Positions 35,479 through 45,286 are shown, numbered from the stretch's first letter. The stretch is 64,000 nucleotides of DNA from Chromatium okenii (GCF_016583745.1 NZ_NRRQ01000001.1:1-64000), one strand, 5' to 3'. Notes: generated by a model from the letters alone, not told the origin. Numbers and translations are program-made.

Positions 35479-35841
35479 ATGAACGCGCACGAATCCGGCA
35501 GCCCAACCCGTCTGCTTTTCTTCGGCGAGGAACGCCTCGCCGACGGTTTTCGCCTGATTGGTTTTGAAAGTTTCGCCAATCCCGATCCCCGCGAGATTGA
35601 TCGGCTGCTGCGTGATTTACAGCGTCAGCAAGAACAAGCGTTTGTGGTCGTGGACGAGGCGGTGATGGGACAGGACATTCCACAGTTGCAGCGGGTGCTG
35701 CGCGAAGGCGGACGAATTGTCGTCATCGCCGTGCCTGCGCTCAACGCGCCACCCAAGCTCACCAGCGCCGTCGCTGCCCGCCTCGCCGCCTTGTTTGGCG
35801 CTGCCACCCTTCAATCCGGCGCAACCGGGGAGCGAGCATGA
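35479..35841 (+). CDS. V/A-type ATPase subunit F
   Basis: This 120-aa protein has the subunit F pattern: LLFFGEERLADGFRLIGFE at the N-terminus, EQAFVVVDEAVM in the middle, then an Ala-rich tail. Subunit F sits on the central rotor stalk. It overlaps the subunit E gene by 4 bp (ATGA). Confidence 0.85.
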   Translation: MNAHESGSPTRLLFFGEERLADGFRLIGFESFANPDPREIDRLLRDLQRQQEQAFVVVDEAVMGQDIPQLQRVLREGGRIVVIAVPALNAPPKLTSAVAARLAALFGAATLQSGATGERA

Positions 35842-36485
35842 GTCAAGTTGATGAATTAGAACGGGCAATTTTGTCGCGGGCGGAACGGCTGGCGGGTGAA
35901 TTCCGCGACCGCGCCGGGCGCAGTCGTGACAACATTTTGCGCGATGCAGCCGAGCGGTTGCGGGGGCGCGAAGCGCGTGAGGAAGCGACCGCTAAAGCCT
36001 TGTCTGACCGCATTTTTCGCCAGCAGGTGCAGGCCAGCGAGTTGAAATTGCAAACCCATTTGGATCGGGTGCGCTGGAATCTGGTGCTGGATGTGGAGCG
36101 GATGCTGGCTGATCGGATGCGCAATTTTATGGCAGAAGAAGCGGCGTATTTCGCGTGGTTAGAGCGGCTGATTATTGAAGCCGTCACGCTGATTGAAGCG
36201 GACGAGATCGTCGTGACCGCCAATGCCACCGATCAGCGCCAGCTCGCTCGCCACTGGTCGCAACTCACCGCGCAGTTGCCAGATGACAAAACCGTCACGC
36301 TGGCAGCAGTGGAGTCCGCCCGCGACACGCTCGGCGGCGTGCTGCTGCACAGCGCCGATCAGCGCATCCGCGTCGATCAAACTTTTGAGGGACGTTTGGA
36401 GCGGCTGCGCCCGCGCTTGCAGCAGACGATTTTGGAGCGCCTGTTGCCGGGCGGTTTCGAGACGAGTTCACTCTTCACCGGATGA
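35838..36485 (+). CDS. V/A-type ATPase subunit E
   Basis: This 215-aa peripheral-stalk subunit has a long charged helix (about 1-110) followed by the alpha/beta C-terminal domain (VESARDTLGGVLLHSADQ), the usual subunit E layout. It overlaps F by 4 bp and ends 7 bp before subunit A. Confidence 0.88.
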   Translation: MSQVDELERAILSRAERLAGEFRDRAGRSRDNILRDAAERLRGREAREEATAKALSDRIFRQQVQASELKLQTHLDRVRWNLVLDVERMLADRMRNFMAEEAAYFAWLERLIIEAVTLIEADEIVVTANATDQRQLARHWSQLTAQLPDDKTVTLAAVESARDTLGGVLLHSADQRIRVDQTFEGRLERLRPRLQQTILERLLPGGFETSSLFTG

Positions 36486-36492
36486 TGAAAAT

Positions 36493-38307
36493 ATGAGCGA
36501 AAACAAGAGAGTTGGCGTCATCCGCGACATTAACGGCCCGATTGTCACCATCGACTTGCCGGGCATTCGCAGCGGTGAGCAGGTCAAAATTGGCGAGCTG
36601 GGTTTATTCGGTGAGGTGATTTCGCTCGCCGGGCAGCAGGCGATTGTTCAAACCTACGAATCCACCGACGGGGTGCGCCCCGGTGAGCCAGCGGTGGGTT
36701 TGGGTTGGCCGCTGTCGGTGGAACTCGGCCCGGGCTTGATGGGCGGAATTTTCGACGGGGTGCAGCGCCCGCTGTCGAAAATCGCTTTAGAATCCGGCGA
36801 TTACATTCGGCGCGGTCTCAGCGTTCCGGCGTTAGATCGCGCCAAAGAGTGGGCATTTACGCCCAATCCGGCACTGGAAGCTGGCGCTAAAGTCAGCGCC
36901 GGTACGGTGCTCGGTACGGTGCCGGAAACCCACACGGTGCAGCATCGGATTTTGGTGCCGCCGGGCACGGTGGGTGAATTGCTGGAAATCGCGCCAGCGG
37001 GCAATTACGACATTGAGGCGACCATCGCTCGCGTCCGCGATCACAAGGGCGTCACCCATCGCTTGAGCATGTATCACCGCTGGCCGGTGCGCAAACCGCG
37101 CCCGTATTTGCGCCGCGATGATGGCATTTCGCCGTTGATTACCGGGCAGCGGGTGATTGATACCTTTTTTCCGCAGGTGAAAGGCGGCAAGGGTGCCGTG
37201 CCCGGGCCGTTTGGCGCGGGCAAAACGGTGGTGCAACAGCAGATTGCGCGATGGTCAAACGCGGACATCGTGATTTATGTCGGCTGCGGCGAGCGCGGCA
37301 ACGAGCTGGTGGACGTGCTCGAAACGTTCCCGCAGCTCGATGATCCCTATTCCGGGCATAAATTGATGGAGCGGACGCTGCTGGTTGCCAACACCTCGAA
37401 TATGCCGGTGGTGGCGCGGGAAGCGTCGGTCTACGTCGGGATGACGATGGCGGAGTATTACCGCGACATGGGTTATGACGTGGTGATGCTGGCCGATTCG
37501 ACCAGTCGCTGGGCGGAGGCGCTGCGCGAGGTGTCGGGGCGGCTCGGACAGATGCCGGTTGAAGAAGGTTATCCGGCGTATCTGGCCTCGCGGCTGGCGG
37601 CGATTTATGAACGCGCCGGGCGGGTGGAAACCTACAGCGCCGGCACTGGCTCGGTGACGTTGATTGGTGCGGTGTCACCGCCAGGCGGCGATTTTTCCGA
37701 GCCAGTGACCAGTCACACCAAGGACATCATCGAAACCTTTTGGGCGCTGTCGAAAGAATTGGCGGATGCGCGGCATTACCCGTCGATTGACTGGGTGACG
37801 AGCTTTTCCGGTCACGTTCACACTGCCGCGCAGTGGTGGCACAAGGAAGTTGATCCGAATTGGGAACGGCGGCGAGCAACGGCGCTGGCGCTGCTGGCGC
37901 GAGATGCGGAATTGTCGCGGATTGTGAATTTGGTGGGGCCGGAGGCGTTATCGAGTGCGCAGCGGTGGGAATTAGAAGGCGCGGCCTTAATTAAAGAAGG
38001 CGTGTTGCAACAAAGCGCCTTAGATGACATTGATACGTTTTGTTCTCCCGCCAAACAATACGCGCTGTTAGATTTAGCGATCAGTATTTATAAAAACGGC
38101 GAGGCGTTGATTAAACTTGGCGTGCCGGTAACTGAATTGCAAAATCTGCCGCTGTTGGCAAAAATGCGCCGCATTAAATCCATGTACACAAGCGAACAAC
38201 TCGATCAGATTCAAGCCTTCCGCGCTGAAGTGAATCAAGTGATGGAGTCGATTCGGATTGAATATGCCAAACAGGGTGAGCCGTTGCGGGCATTACAACC
38301 GAGTTAA
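36493..38307 (+). CDS. V/A-type ATPase catalytic subunit A
   Basis: This 604-aa protein is the ATP-hydrolysing subunit. It has the N-terminal barrel (RVGVIRDINGPIVTI), the A-type insert, Walker A in PGPFGAGKTVVQQQIA, GERGNELVDVLETFPQL and the Walker B region VVMLADSTSRWAEALRE. Start ATG 36493 gives the family N-terminus; an earlier ATG at 36223 lies inside subunit E. It ends the cluster with a strong terminator 24 bp on. The genes for subunits B and D, which normally follow, are not in the window. Confidence 0.97.
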   Translation: MSENKRVGVIRDINGPIVTIDLPGIRSGEQVKIGELGLFGEVISLAGQQAIVQTYESTDGVRPGEPAVGLGWPLSVELGPGLMGGIFDGVQRPLSKIALESGDYIRRGLSVPALDRAKEWAFTPNPALEAGAKVSAGTVLGTVPETHTVQHRILVPPGTVGELLEIAPAGNYDIEATIARVRDHKGVTHRLSMYHRWPVRKPRPYLRRDDGISPLITGQRVIDTFFPQVKGGKGAVPGPFGAGKTVVQQQIARWSNADIVIYVGCGERGNELVDVLETFPQLDDPYSGHKLMERTLLVANTSNMPVVAREASVYVGMTMAEYYRDMGYDVVMLADSTSRWAEALREVSGRLGQMPVEEGYPAYLASRLAAIYERAGRVETYSAGTGSVTLIGAVSPPGGDFSEPVTSHTKDIIETFWALSKELADARHYPSIDWVTSFSGHVHTAAQWWHKEVDPNWERRRATALALLARDAELSRIVNLVGPEALSSAQRWELEGAALIKEGVLQQSALDDIDTFCSPAKQYALLDLAISIYKNGEALIKLGVPVTELQNLPLLAKMRRIKSMYTSEQLDQIQAFRAEVNQVMESIRIEYAKQGEPLRALQPS

Positions 38308-38330
38308 ATGCGGTTAATCATCGTAGAATA

Positions 38331-38372
38331 AAAAACCGCCCCGTTTTGTATCGCAAAACGGGGCGGTTTTTT
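38331..38372. terminator. strong terminator after ATPase subunit A
   Basis: Stem of about 16 bp (AAAACCGCCCCGTTTTG and its complement) with loop TATCG. A and T runs on both sides let it serve the convergent gene as well. Confidence 0.92.
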
Positions 38373-38382
38373 GAGTGCATTA

Positions 38383-41300
38383 TTATTGATTCAGCGTTGG
38401 CAAACAGTCCGCGCCCGCTGTAAATTCAATTGGGCCTAAATCTGGCGGATTGCCGCGTTGTTTGCCACAAAAATCCAGCGCCGCTGGATCAAGCTGTTGC
38501 CCGCTGCGAATCACCGCGTCGATGTTTTTCAACCGCAAATCACCGGCGGCGGGATTGGCGAACCAGTCGGCAACCGTGCAGTCGCCCAATACACACACTT
38601 CTGAAATCAAGTTGTTAGTGAGTGTCGCTTGTCCACCGTCGCGCTCGCGCACTGCGCCATCCAAAATGTTATTGACTAGCCGCGCCGTGCTGGTCGGAAA
38701 CCGCACATCAATACCGTAAGTTCCGACCAACAGATTGCCGTCAAGCAATGTATCGGCGGCGCGATTGAGATAAATTCCCACGTCATCTGGGCAATGCAAA
38801 ATCACGTTATTACGCATGATGCCGCCGCTGTGTTCGGTGTCGCAAACGTCATCTCGACAAAATCCACTTCCCGAACCGCCGCCACCAAATGAAAGTGCAA
38901 TCCGTAAACCACCAGTGCGCGGTTGCTTGAAATAACACAGCACCAAATTACGCTCAAATACTCCATTTGTAGATGAGCCTTTCATAAAGGCACCATAGCT
39001 AATACGATCACCGCCATCTTTGGCAAAATCAGCAATGATATTTGCCCGCACTACCCAACGATCAGCAGTCACCAAGTCAATCAAGGTCACGGGATTGCCA
39101 GTTTGGCGCGGCGTGGTATTAAAAATCGTATTGCGCTCAATTAAACCATCATCGGGCGTGAGGATTTTACCGTTATTGGGAAGCCCATTGATTTTGAATG
39201 GCGCATTGAAATCAACGATCACATTATTGCGGATAACAGTCTTTCGCGCATTGCCAACAATATGAAACGCATGTTCACATTCAGAATGCGCGGCACACAC
39301 GCCACGAATGTGCAGATTTTCAATGACCCAATAAGGTTGATCAATTAAAAATCCTTCCAACATCTCCAATTCTAATTGCACTGTGCCGGGCTGGTCGGCG
39401 CGAAGTGTGATCGGTGCATCGGCGCGTCCGTCGTGACCGAGTTGCAGGTTGCGCCCCCGCAGTCGATACACGCCCGGCGATACGACGATTTGCTCACCGG
39501 CTTGGGCTTGCGCCAGTGCGGCGATCAATTCCGCAGCAGTGCTGACCAAACGTGGCGGGCGCAATTCCACCGGAATTCTGAACGTGCTCATGGCGCTCGG
39601 CTGCGGACGACCTTGGGCATCATACGTTTGCGGGCGCAGCGGCAGCTCCGACACGCCGTGCTGCGGCCATTGCTCCAGTTCTGGCAAGGTTTGCAACGGC
39701 GGAGCCGCCAATGCGCTTTGCAGCCACGGCCAATCAATATCCCCGCGCTCCAGCGCCAGCCGCAATAATTCACGGGGCGGCAATTTGTGCGTGAGCGAGG
39801 TGTGCGCGATCACGACCACGCCCAACGCGGGCACGATGAGCAGTCCTGCCAGCGCCAGCCGTGCCCAAGGTAAAAATGCGGTTGCGGCTGGTGCCGCCTG
39901 CAATGTCGCTGGACTGCTGGCAATCAACAGCAGGAAAAAGAACAACATAGCGATGCGCGGGTCGTCGATCAGCGTATCGAACGCGCCCAGCAATAAAAAG
40001 CCGCTCAACGCGATCAGCAACATCAGCGCCCAACGATCTCCGTACAACATGCGATCAAATAAGCGACTCAGGCTGACGAGTAACAGCATCACAAACGCTG
40101 CCAAGCCGATCAATCCCGTTTCAAACCAGACATGTAAAAAGATGTTTTTAGCGTGCCAGAGTAAGTGGTCGCCGGAGTTAAACAGCCAGTGATCCATGCC
40201 AGCCTCAAAATCGCTATTGGCAAATAGGCTGGTGCCGTCCTGCGTGACTAAACGCACATCGTCAATGTCCACCGTTCCCGCCAAGCCGCGATTGAGCAGC
40301 AACATGTCAACCGGACGCGAGAATCCCAGCAGGCTGCGCCCAAAATCGTTGAGATCAATGGGCTTGCCGTATTCCGCCCATTCACCAGCTTTTGCAGCAT
40401 TAAGTGTGATGCCAATCCATTGGCATTCTCCTTTCGCTCGCAAAATGTTCATTTCACACAATTCAATCAACAGCTTATCGGGCGACGTGTGGTTGCTGCG
40501 CAGCCGCAGCGACAGCGTCGCCTCGCCCCGCGCTGTTGTTTTGAGGCGCTGGCGCAGAAACAATGAGCCGTTCGCATCGCTGGGTGAAAAGCGCACAAAA
40601 CGATTATTCGCTTCGTGCTGCACGTCGATTTGTGGAATGTATTGATGGCGCTGATTGATTTCGGCATCACGAAATACTCGCGGAAAGCTGCCGACGCCCT
40701 TGCCGAACAGCAAATCAACGACTGAATCATTCAACGCATCAAATACCCGACTCCAATGCGTCAGGCGCGTGTCGAGGTCAGTACGCGATTGCACGAAGCC
40801 GCCGCCCACAATCGGCACCGCAATCGCTGCAATCAGCACCGCACCAATCAATGCCCATTTCAACGTTTGACGCGGACGCGCCGCCGTGCCGCGCCGAATC
40901 AGGTAATCGCCCACAATTGCCAGCGCGACCATGCCCGCAAATGCCAGATAATTCGCCCGGCTGAAAGTCACGAGAAAGGCGTACAGCGCCAGCATGAACA
41001 GCAATAACCCGCCGCTTTGCAGCACACGTCCCCGCGCTACCATAAACAGCGCCGCGATAAATGGCAGCGTGAGCGCCAGAAAACCATCGACTGATGCGCC
41101 GCCGAGGTGCATCGCGCTAAATAATCCGGTTGCCCGATACGACTGGCTGAAATCAAAAGGGCCGGTGAAAAACAAGCGTTCCCACACGATGCTCAAACAC
41201 GCCAGCAGCAATCCCAACACCAAGCCAATGCTCAATAACAGAGCAACTGGGCGCTGGTGCTGGCGCTCGTGTTCAAATAATGCTAACAACAGCCACGCTG

Positions 41301-41787
41301 CCACCACGCCTTTAACGATCCGCAAACTATTGAATGGGCTGTAATAATGTCCATAATCCGCAGCCAACTCTGCTGCGCCAGCGTAAAAATTGAGGATCAC
41401 GCCCACCACGTTGGCAGCCAGAAATACGCCCAACGCCAGATAAAACCCGCGCACTGGCGGTGCTGACGACTGCCGCCACATGCCGCGCAGCAACCCCAGC
41501 GCCAGCGTCGCTCCCACGATCAAATCGTATTCGCCGCCGTATAAACGTCCCGTCCACAGCGTGAGATCAAGCACCGGCAGCAGCGCCGGTAAAATTACCA
41601 GCCATGCGGCGGGATAGCGCCATAACAGCAGGAGATAAACGACTAATCCGGCACCCAGCTCCAGCGGCGCAACCGGCTGGTGCAGCGCCCCCCATCCCAC
41701 CACTGCCAAGAGCAACGCTCCCGCTACTGCTTGCAGAAACCTGCTGAGGCGAGACATCCTATAATCATTCACACCTGTTTTAACCAT
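38383..41787 (-). CDS. O-antigen-ligase-like membrane protein fused to a right-handed beta-helix domain
   Basis: This 1134-aa protein appears to combine two functions. Residues about 10-660 are a polytopic Wzy/WaaL-type region, with YRATGLFSAMHLGGASVD and the periplasmic WHAKNIFLHVWFETGLIGL. A roughly 150-residue beta-sandwich-like insert (NNRFVRFSPSDANGSLFL to DDVRLVTQDGTSLFANSDF) sits inside the large periplasmic loop. Residues about 740-1090 form a parallel beta-helix like those of polysaccharide lyases and epimerases (VIENLHIRGV, IRNNVIVDF, LIERNTIFN, MRNNVILHC). I infer a polymerase or ligase joined to a glycan-binding or lyase domain. The start is uncertain: ATG 41787 was used; ATG 41757 and GTG 41799 are alternatives. 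The gene is alone on its strand and divergent from creA. Confidence 0.85.
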   Translation of the reverse strand: MVKTGVNDYRMSRLSRFLQAVAGALLLAVVGWGALHQPVAPLELGAGLVVYLLLLWRYPAAWLVILPALLPVLDLTLWTGRLYGGEYDLIVGATLALGLLRGMWRQSSAPPVRGFYLALGVFLAANVVGVILNFYAGAAELAADYGHYYSPFNSLRIVKGVVAAWLLLALFEHERQHQRPVALLLSIGLVLGLLLACLSIVWERLFFTGPFDFSQSYRATGLFSAMHLGGASVDGFLALTLPFIAALFMVARGRVLQSGGLLLFMLALYAFLVTFSRANYLAFAGMVALAIVGDYLIRRGTAARPRQTLKWALIGAVLIAAIAVPIVGGGFVQSRTDLDTRLTHWSRVFDALNDSVVDLLFGKGVGSFPRVFRDAEINQRHQYIPQIDVQHEANNRFVRFSPSDANGSLFLRQRLKTTARGEATLSLRLRSNHTSPDKLLIELCEMNILRAKGECQWIGITLNAAKAGEWAEYGKPIDLNDFGRSLLGFSRPVDMLLLNRGLAGTVDIDDVRLVTQDGTSLFANSDFEAGMDHWLFNSGDHLLWHAKNIFLHVWFETGLIGLAAFVMLLLVSLSRLFDRMLYGDRWALMLLIALSGFLLLGAFDTLIDDPRIAMLFFFLLLIASSPATLQAAPAATAFLPWARLALAGLLIVPALGVVVIAHTSLTHKLPPRELLRLALERGDIDWPWLQSALAAPPLQTLPELEQWPQHGVSELPLRPQTYDAQGRPQPSAMSTFRIPVELRPPRLVSTAAELIAALAQAQAGEQIVVSPGVYRLRGRNLQLGHDGRADAPITLRADQPGTVQLELEMLEGFLIDQPYWVIENLHIRGVCAAHSECEHAFHIVGNARKTVIRNNVIVDFNAPFKINGLPNNGKILTPDDGLIERNTIFNTTPRQTGNPVTLIDLVTADRWVVRANIIADFAKDGGDRISYGAFMKGSSTNGVFERNLVLCYFKQPRTGGLRIALSFGGGGSGSGFCRDDVCDTEHSGGIMRNNVILHCPDDVGIYLNRAADTLLDGNLLVGTYGIDVRFPTSTARLVNNILDGAVRERDGGQATLTNNLISEVCVLGDCTVADWFANPAAGDLRLKNIDAVIRSGQQLDPAALDFCGKQRGNPPDLGPIEFTAGADCLPTLNQ

Positions 41788-41841
41788 TACTGAATCCACA
41801 GAATTGATTCACTCATTACATTTTGGAAAGAGGCTTTTGCT

Positions 41842-42348
41842 ATGCGTTCATTAATTATCGCAGTCGTTTTAACGGCGCTCACCAGCACCGCAATTGCGGA
41901 TGAAATTGGCAGCGTTTCTACCAAATTTAAACTGATGGGCGCAAATGACAAGATCGTCATTGAAGTGTTCCAAGATGAGGCGATTCCCGGCGTGGCCTGT
42001 TATCTCAGTCGCGCCAAAACCGGCGGCGTTTCAGGTGCCGTCGGCTTGGCGGAAGATACCTCGGATGCTTCATTGGAATGTCAGCAGGTCGGACCGATTA
42101 CGCTGCCAGATGATGTGCGTTCAGGAAAACGCAATGCTGAGGATGTATTCAAAAAACGCACGTCGCTATTATTCAAAACTCTGCAAGTTGTGCGTTTTTA
42201 TGATGCGCCGCGTCATACGCTAGTCTATTTGAGTTATAGCGACCGCGTGATTGAAGGATCACCAAAAAATAGCGTGACGGCAGTGGTGATCCAACCTTGG
42301 AACACCCCCACCGCGCCGACACCTGCTCCCGCTGCAACAGGTCAGTAA
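41842..42348 (+). CDS. creA: CreA family periplasmic protein
   Basis: This 168-aa protein has a signal peptide (1-19, cut after AIA) and family sequence EIGSVSTKFKLMGANDKIVI, DEAIPGVACYLSRAKTGGVSG and LVYLSYSDRVIEGSPKNSV. CreA proteins are widespread but of unknown function. The C-terminus has a short Pro/Ala/Thr tail. Confidence 0.94.
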   Translation: MRSLIIAVVLTALTSTAIADEIGSVSTKFKLMGANDKIVIEVFQDEAIPGVACYLSRAKTGGVSGAVGLAEDTSDASLECQQVGPITLPDDVRSGKRNAEDVFKKRTSLLFKTLQVVRFYDAPRHTLVYLSYSDRVIEGSPKNSVTAVVIQPWNTPTAPTPAPAATGQ

Positions 42349-42402
42349 AGCAGTGACGCGCTGCGGCTTGAACAGTCAATCACGCCACAGCGCCGTGAAC
42401 CT

Positions 42403-43368
42403 TCACGATGTCTCGCCAAGATGCGCCTCGAAATAATCCGCCCGCAGCGCGTCGCCAAATGTGGCTAACTGCAACAAAAATTCATCTAAAAATTCGTGTA
42501 ATCCTTGCTTGAGAATCTGCTCGGCGCTGACTGCGGCGAGATGCGTCCGCAGTGCCTGTAACTGCGCTTGCGCGGTGTTATCCGGCATATAACCCACCCG
42601 TTCCAACGCTCGCGCCATACCGTCCACGCAATAGGTCAATGAGCGCGGATAGTTCGGATCAAGCACCACAAATTCGACGACCTCCAGCGGACGAATGCCG
42701 CCCTGATATTGCCGCCGATACGTCTCGAAACAGGACAGCGATTTCAGCAACGCGCCCCATTGGTAATAATCCAACGGCGAGCCAACGCGAGTTGAATTGG
42801 GCAGCAACAGGTGATAACGCACATCCAAAATTCGCGCCGTCATGTCCGCCCGCTCCAGCAAACTGCCCAGCGCCGTGAAGCCATACGCCTGCCCCCGCAT
42901 CATCGTGCTCTGGCTCAACCCAAAAAAGGTCGCCACTTCACGATGGACAAAGGCATAAAACTCAGCCGCTCGCCACGGCGGCAGCGTGGTTGCCAGATGC
43001 TTATCCGTTTCCAGCCAAAACTGGTTGAGCGTTTCCCACATTGCGTTAGAAATCCGGTCGCGCACCACCCGCGCATTCTCACGGGCGAGCTTCAAACTGT
43101 TATACAAACAGCCCGGATTGGTGCGCTCTTGGGTGAGCAGATGAATCACCCGCTGCACCGTCACCCGCCCATCGGGATACAACTGCGCATAATCTGCTTC
43201 AGCATTCACAATCGCCAACAGCGGTTGCCACTGCATTTCCTCAGTAGCGTTCTCATCCGCCTCCAGCATGTGTACGACATTAATATCCAGCACCCGAGCG
43301 GTGTTATCGACCCGCTCTAAATGACGTGCCATCCAATACAGCGATTCAGCAATTCGACTTAACATCAT
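42403..43368 (-). CDS. alpha-E domain protein
   Basis: This 321-aa all-helical protein belongs to the alpha-E family: MLSRIAESLYWMARHLERVD, ARENARVVRDRISNAMWETL and GSLLERADMTARILDVRYH. Alpha-E proteins are almost always next to circularly permuted ATP-grasp proteins, as here (43504-44979), and probably act with them on a peptide or peptide-like product; the product is unknown. The second Met may be the real start. Confidence 0.93.
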   Translation of the reverse strand: MMLSRIAESLYWMARHLERVDNTARVLDINVVHMLEADENATEEMQWQPLLAIVNAEADYAQLYPDGRVTVQRVIHLLTQERTNPGCLYNSLKLARENARVVRDRISNAMWETLNQFWLETDKHLATTLPPWRAAEFYAFVHREVATFFGLSQSTMMRGQAYGFTALGSLLERADMTARILDVRYHLLLPNSTRVGSPLDYYQWGALLKSLSCFETYRRQYQGGIRPLEVVEFVVLDPNYPRSLTYCVDGMARALERVGYMPDNTAQAQLQALRTHLAAVSAEQILKQGLHEFLDEFLLQLATFGDALRADYFEAHLGETS

Positions 43369-43503
43369 TGGAATGAGTCAGGGATGACGCACGACCCGCC
43401 AGCGAGTCGCGGATTGAAAAGGAGCGCGAGCGCATCGCAATGACTCGCGCTGTTTGGTTCAGGTGTATTCATCGTGTTTTCAGCCTTTAATCAACGCACG
43501 CGC

Positions 43504-44979
43504 TCAACGGTCGGCTAACACCCAAGTATCTTTACTGCCCCCGCCCTGCGAGGAATTCACAACCAACGATCCTTTGGTCATAGCCACCCGCGTCAACCCG
43601 CCGGGCACAACCTCAATCTCGCGCCCATAAATCGCAAACGGCCGCAAATCCAGATGCCGCGATTCCAGCTCGCCGTCGAGATAGCACAGATGCCGCGAAA
43701 TTTGCACCACCGGCTGGGCGATGTAATTGCGCGGATTATCCGTCACCTTGCGGGCAAATTCCGCCCGTTGCGCCACCGTTGACGACGGCCCCATCAACAT
43801 GCCGTAGCCACCCGACTCCGCCACCGCCTTAATCACCATCGTCTGCATATTATCAAGCACATAAGCGCGATCTTGCGGATTGGTCATTTGATACGTTGGC
43901 ACACTGGCTAAAACGGGTTCTTCTCCGAGATAATACCGAATTATATCAGGCACATAGCTATAAACCGCCTTATCATCCGCGATGCCCGCGCCCGGCGCGT
44001 TTGCAATCGCAACCTGACCGGCCCGCCACGCCGCGATGACGCCAGCGACGCCCAACATCGAATCCGCCCGAAACACCAACGGATCGAGAAAATCATCGTC
44101 TACGCGCCGATAAATCACATCGACTTGGCGCAGTCCCTGCGTGGTTTTGAGATAAACCTTATTATTTTTGCACACCAAATCTCGCCCTTCCGCCAATTCC
44201 ACGCCCATTTCTTTGGCTAAAAAAGTGTGCTCGAAATACGCCGAATTAAAAATCCCCGGCGTCAATACCACAATCACTGCCGCTTCTGCGCCGCGTGGCG
44301 ATAAATGACGCAACGCCTGCAATAACAATTCGGGATAATGTTCCACCCGCCGTACCCGATATTGCGCAAAAAACTCCGGCAAAATACGGCGCTCAATAAT
44401 GCGGTTTTCAATCATGTATGACACGCCAGACGGCGTGCGCAAATTGTCTTCCAAAACTAAATACTCACCATCTTCGGCGCGAATCAAATCAATACCGCTG
44501 ATGTGCGTATAAATATCATGGGGCGGCGTGATCCCTATGATTTCACGGCGAAAATCTTTGCCGTGATAAATTAAATCCGTCGGCACCACTCCATCTTTCA
44601 GAATTTGTTGCCCGTGATATAAATCTTTCAAAAAGAGATTCAGCGCCCGAATGCGTTGCTTAATTCCCGCCTCCAATTGCTGCCATTCCGCTGCCGCAAT
44701 CAAGCGCGGTAAGATGTCAAACGGCCACACCCGTTCGATGCCTTCATTGGTTTCGGAATACACCGTGAAGGTGACGCCCTCGTTGTGCAGCGCCAAATGC
44801 GCTTCGCGGGCTTTGGCTCCCAGCATTTGCTGACCGGTCACTTGGATGTGTTCCCACATCGGCAAATAATGATCACGCGGACGGAAATCATCTTGATAAA
44901 ATTCATGAAACGCAGTTGGCGGTGCCGTTGACGACTCCTGCGCTGGGTGCATTGCACTGGACTGAAACTGTTTGAGCAT
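43504..44979 (-). CDS. circularly permuted type-2 ATP-grasp protein
   Basis: This 491-aa enzyme is of the circularly permuted ATP-grasp family, likely an amide ligase. Family sequence includes FHEFYQDDFRPRDHYLPMWEHI, VLEDNLRTPSGVSYMIENR, VVILTPG-like and KAVAESGGYGMLMGP. ATG 44979 (AGGA 4 bases upstream) is preferred over 45051. It is followed by the alpha-E gene 135 bp downstream on the same strand. A sigma54-like site lies about 55 bp upstream. Confidence 0.93.
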   Translation of the reverse strand: MLKQFQSSAMHPAQESSTAPPTAFHEFYQDDFRPRDHYLPMWEHIQVTGQQMLGAKAREAHLALHNEGVTFTVYSETNEGIERVWPFDILPRLIAAAEWQQLEAGIKQRIRALNLFLKDLYHGQQILKDGVVPTDLIYHGKDFRREIIGITPPHDIYTHISGIDLIRAEDGEYLVLEDNLRTPSGVSYMIENRIIERRILPEFFAQYRVRRVEHYPELLLQALRHLSPRGAEAAVIVVLTPGIFNSAYFEHTFLAKEMGVELAEGRDLVCKNNKVYLKTTQGLRQVDVIYRRVDDDFLDPLVFRADSMLGVAGVIAAWRAGQVAIANAPGAGIADDKAVYSYVPDIIRYYLGEEPVLASVPTYQMTNPQDRAYVLDNMQTMVIKAVAESGGYGMLMGPSSTVAQRAEFARKVTDNPRNYIAQPVVQISRHLCYLDGELESRHLDLRPFAIYGREIEVVPGGLTRVAMTKGSLVVNSSQGGGSKDTWVLADR

Positions 44980-45286
44980 AAAATCCTCGGTAACCACGCT
45001 GGTCGCTGCGCCTCTCGTCTGCGTCAGAGGGTTACACAAAAACTGTGCCAATCACTATTTTTCTTGCCGGATGCGAATGATTGCGCAGTGAAATCGACGG
45101 GGCGATTGGGGCGCTTTGAACCAAAAAGTGGAGTGGCGAATGAAATTGCACTATTCGGGTGCGCAGCGCACATTGTGTTATGTCGCCGTGCCTCGCAGAA
45201 TGTCATCTCTTACCGCACGACAATAACAGCACATTCGCGTCTCATTCTGTATTTTTAATGCGTTATTCTTAACGAACGAGGTAATG
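44980..45286. other. intergenic region between divergent ATP-grasp and prsT genes
   Basis: No gene is seen in these 307 bp. It must hold the promoters of both genes. A sigma54-like site faces the ATP-grasp gene (45034-45051). On the prsT side a similar TGGCG..TTGCA pair at 45134-45150 has the wrong spacing. GAGG before the second ATG at 45287 sets the prsT start. Confidence 0.5.
45034..45051 (-). promoter_or_regulatory. possible sigma54 promoter of the ATP-grasp/alpha-E pair
   Basis: On the minus strand TTGGCAC then TTTGTG give a perfect -24 box and a -12 box with GT instead of GC, with correct spacing. Confidence 0.35.

Noticed and set aside
36223-36492. Earlier ATG giving a 694-aa ATPase subunit A
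   Set aside because: The extra 90 residues overlap subunit E in another frame and do not resemble subunit A; ATG 36493 gives the conserved N-terminus.
43380-43470. Segment resembling 1880-1925 (AAGGAGCGC-type sequence near GAGTC)
   Set aside because: Similarity is short and interrupted; not enough to call a repeat family.
45134-45150. Sigma54-like TGGCG..TTGCA before prsT
   Set aside because: Spacing between GG and GC is one base too long for a functional -24/-12 promoter.
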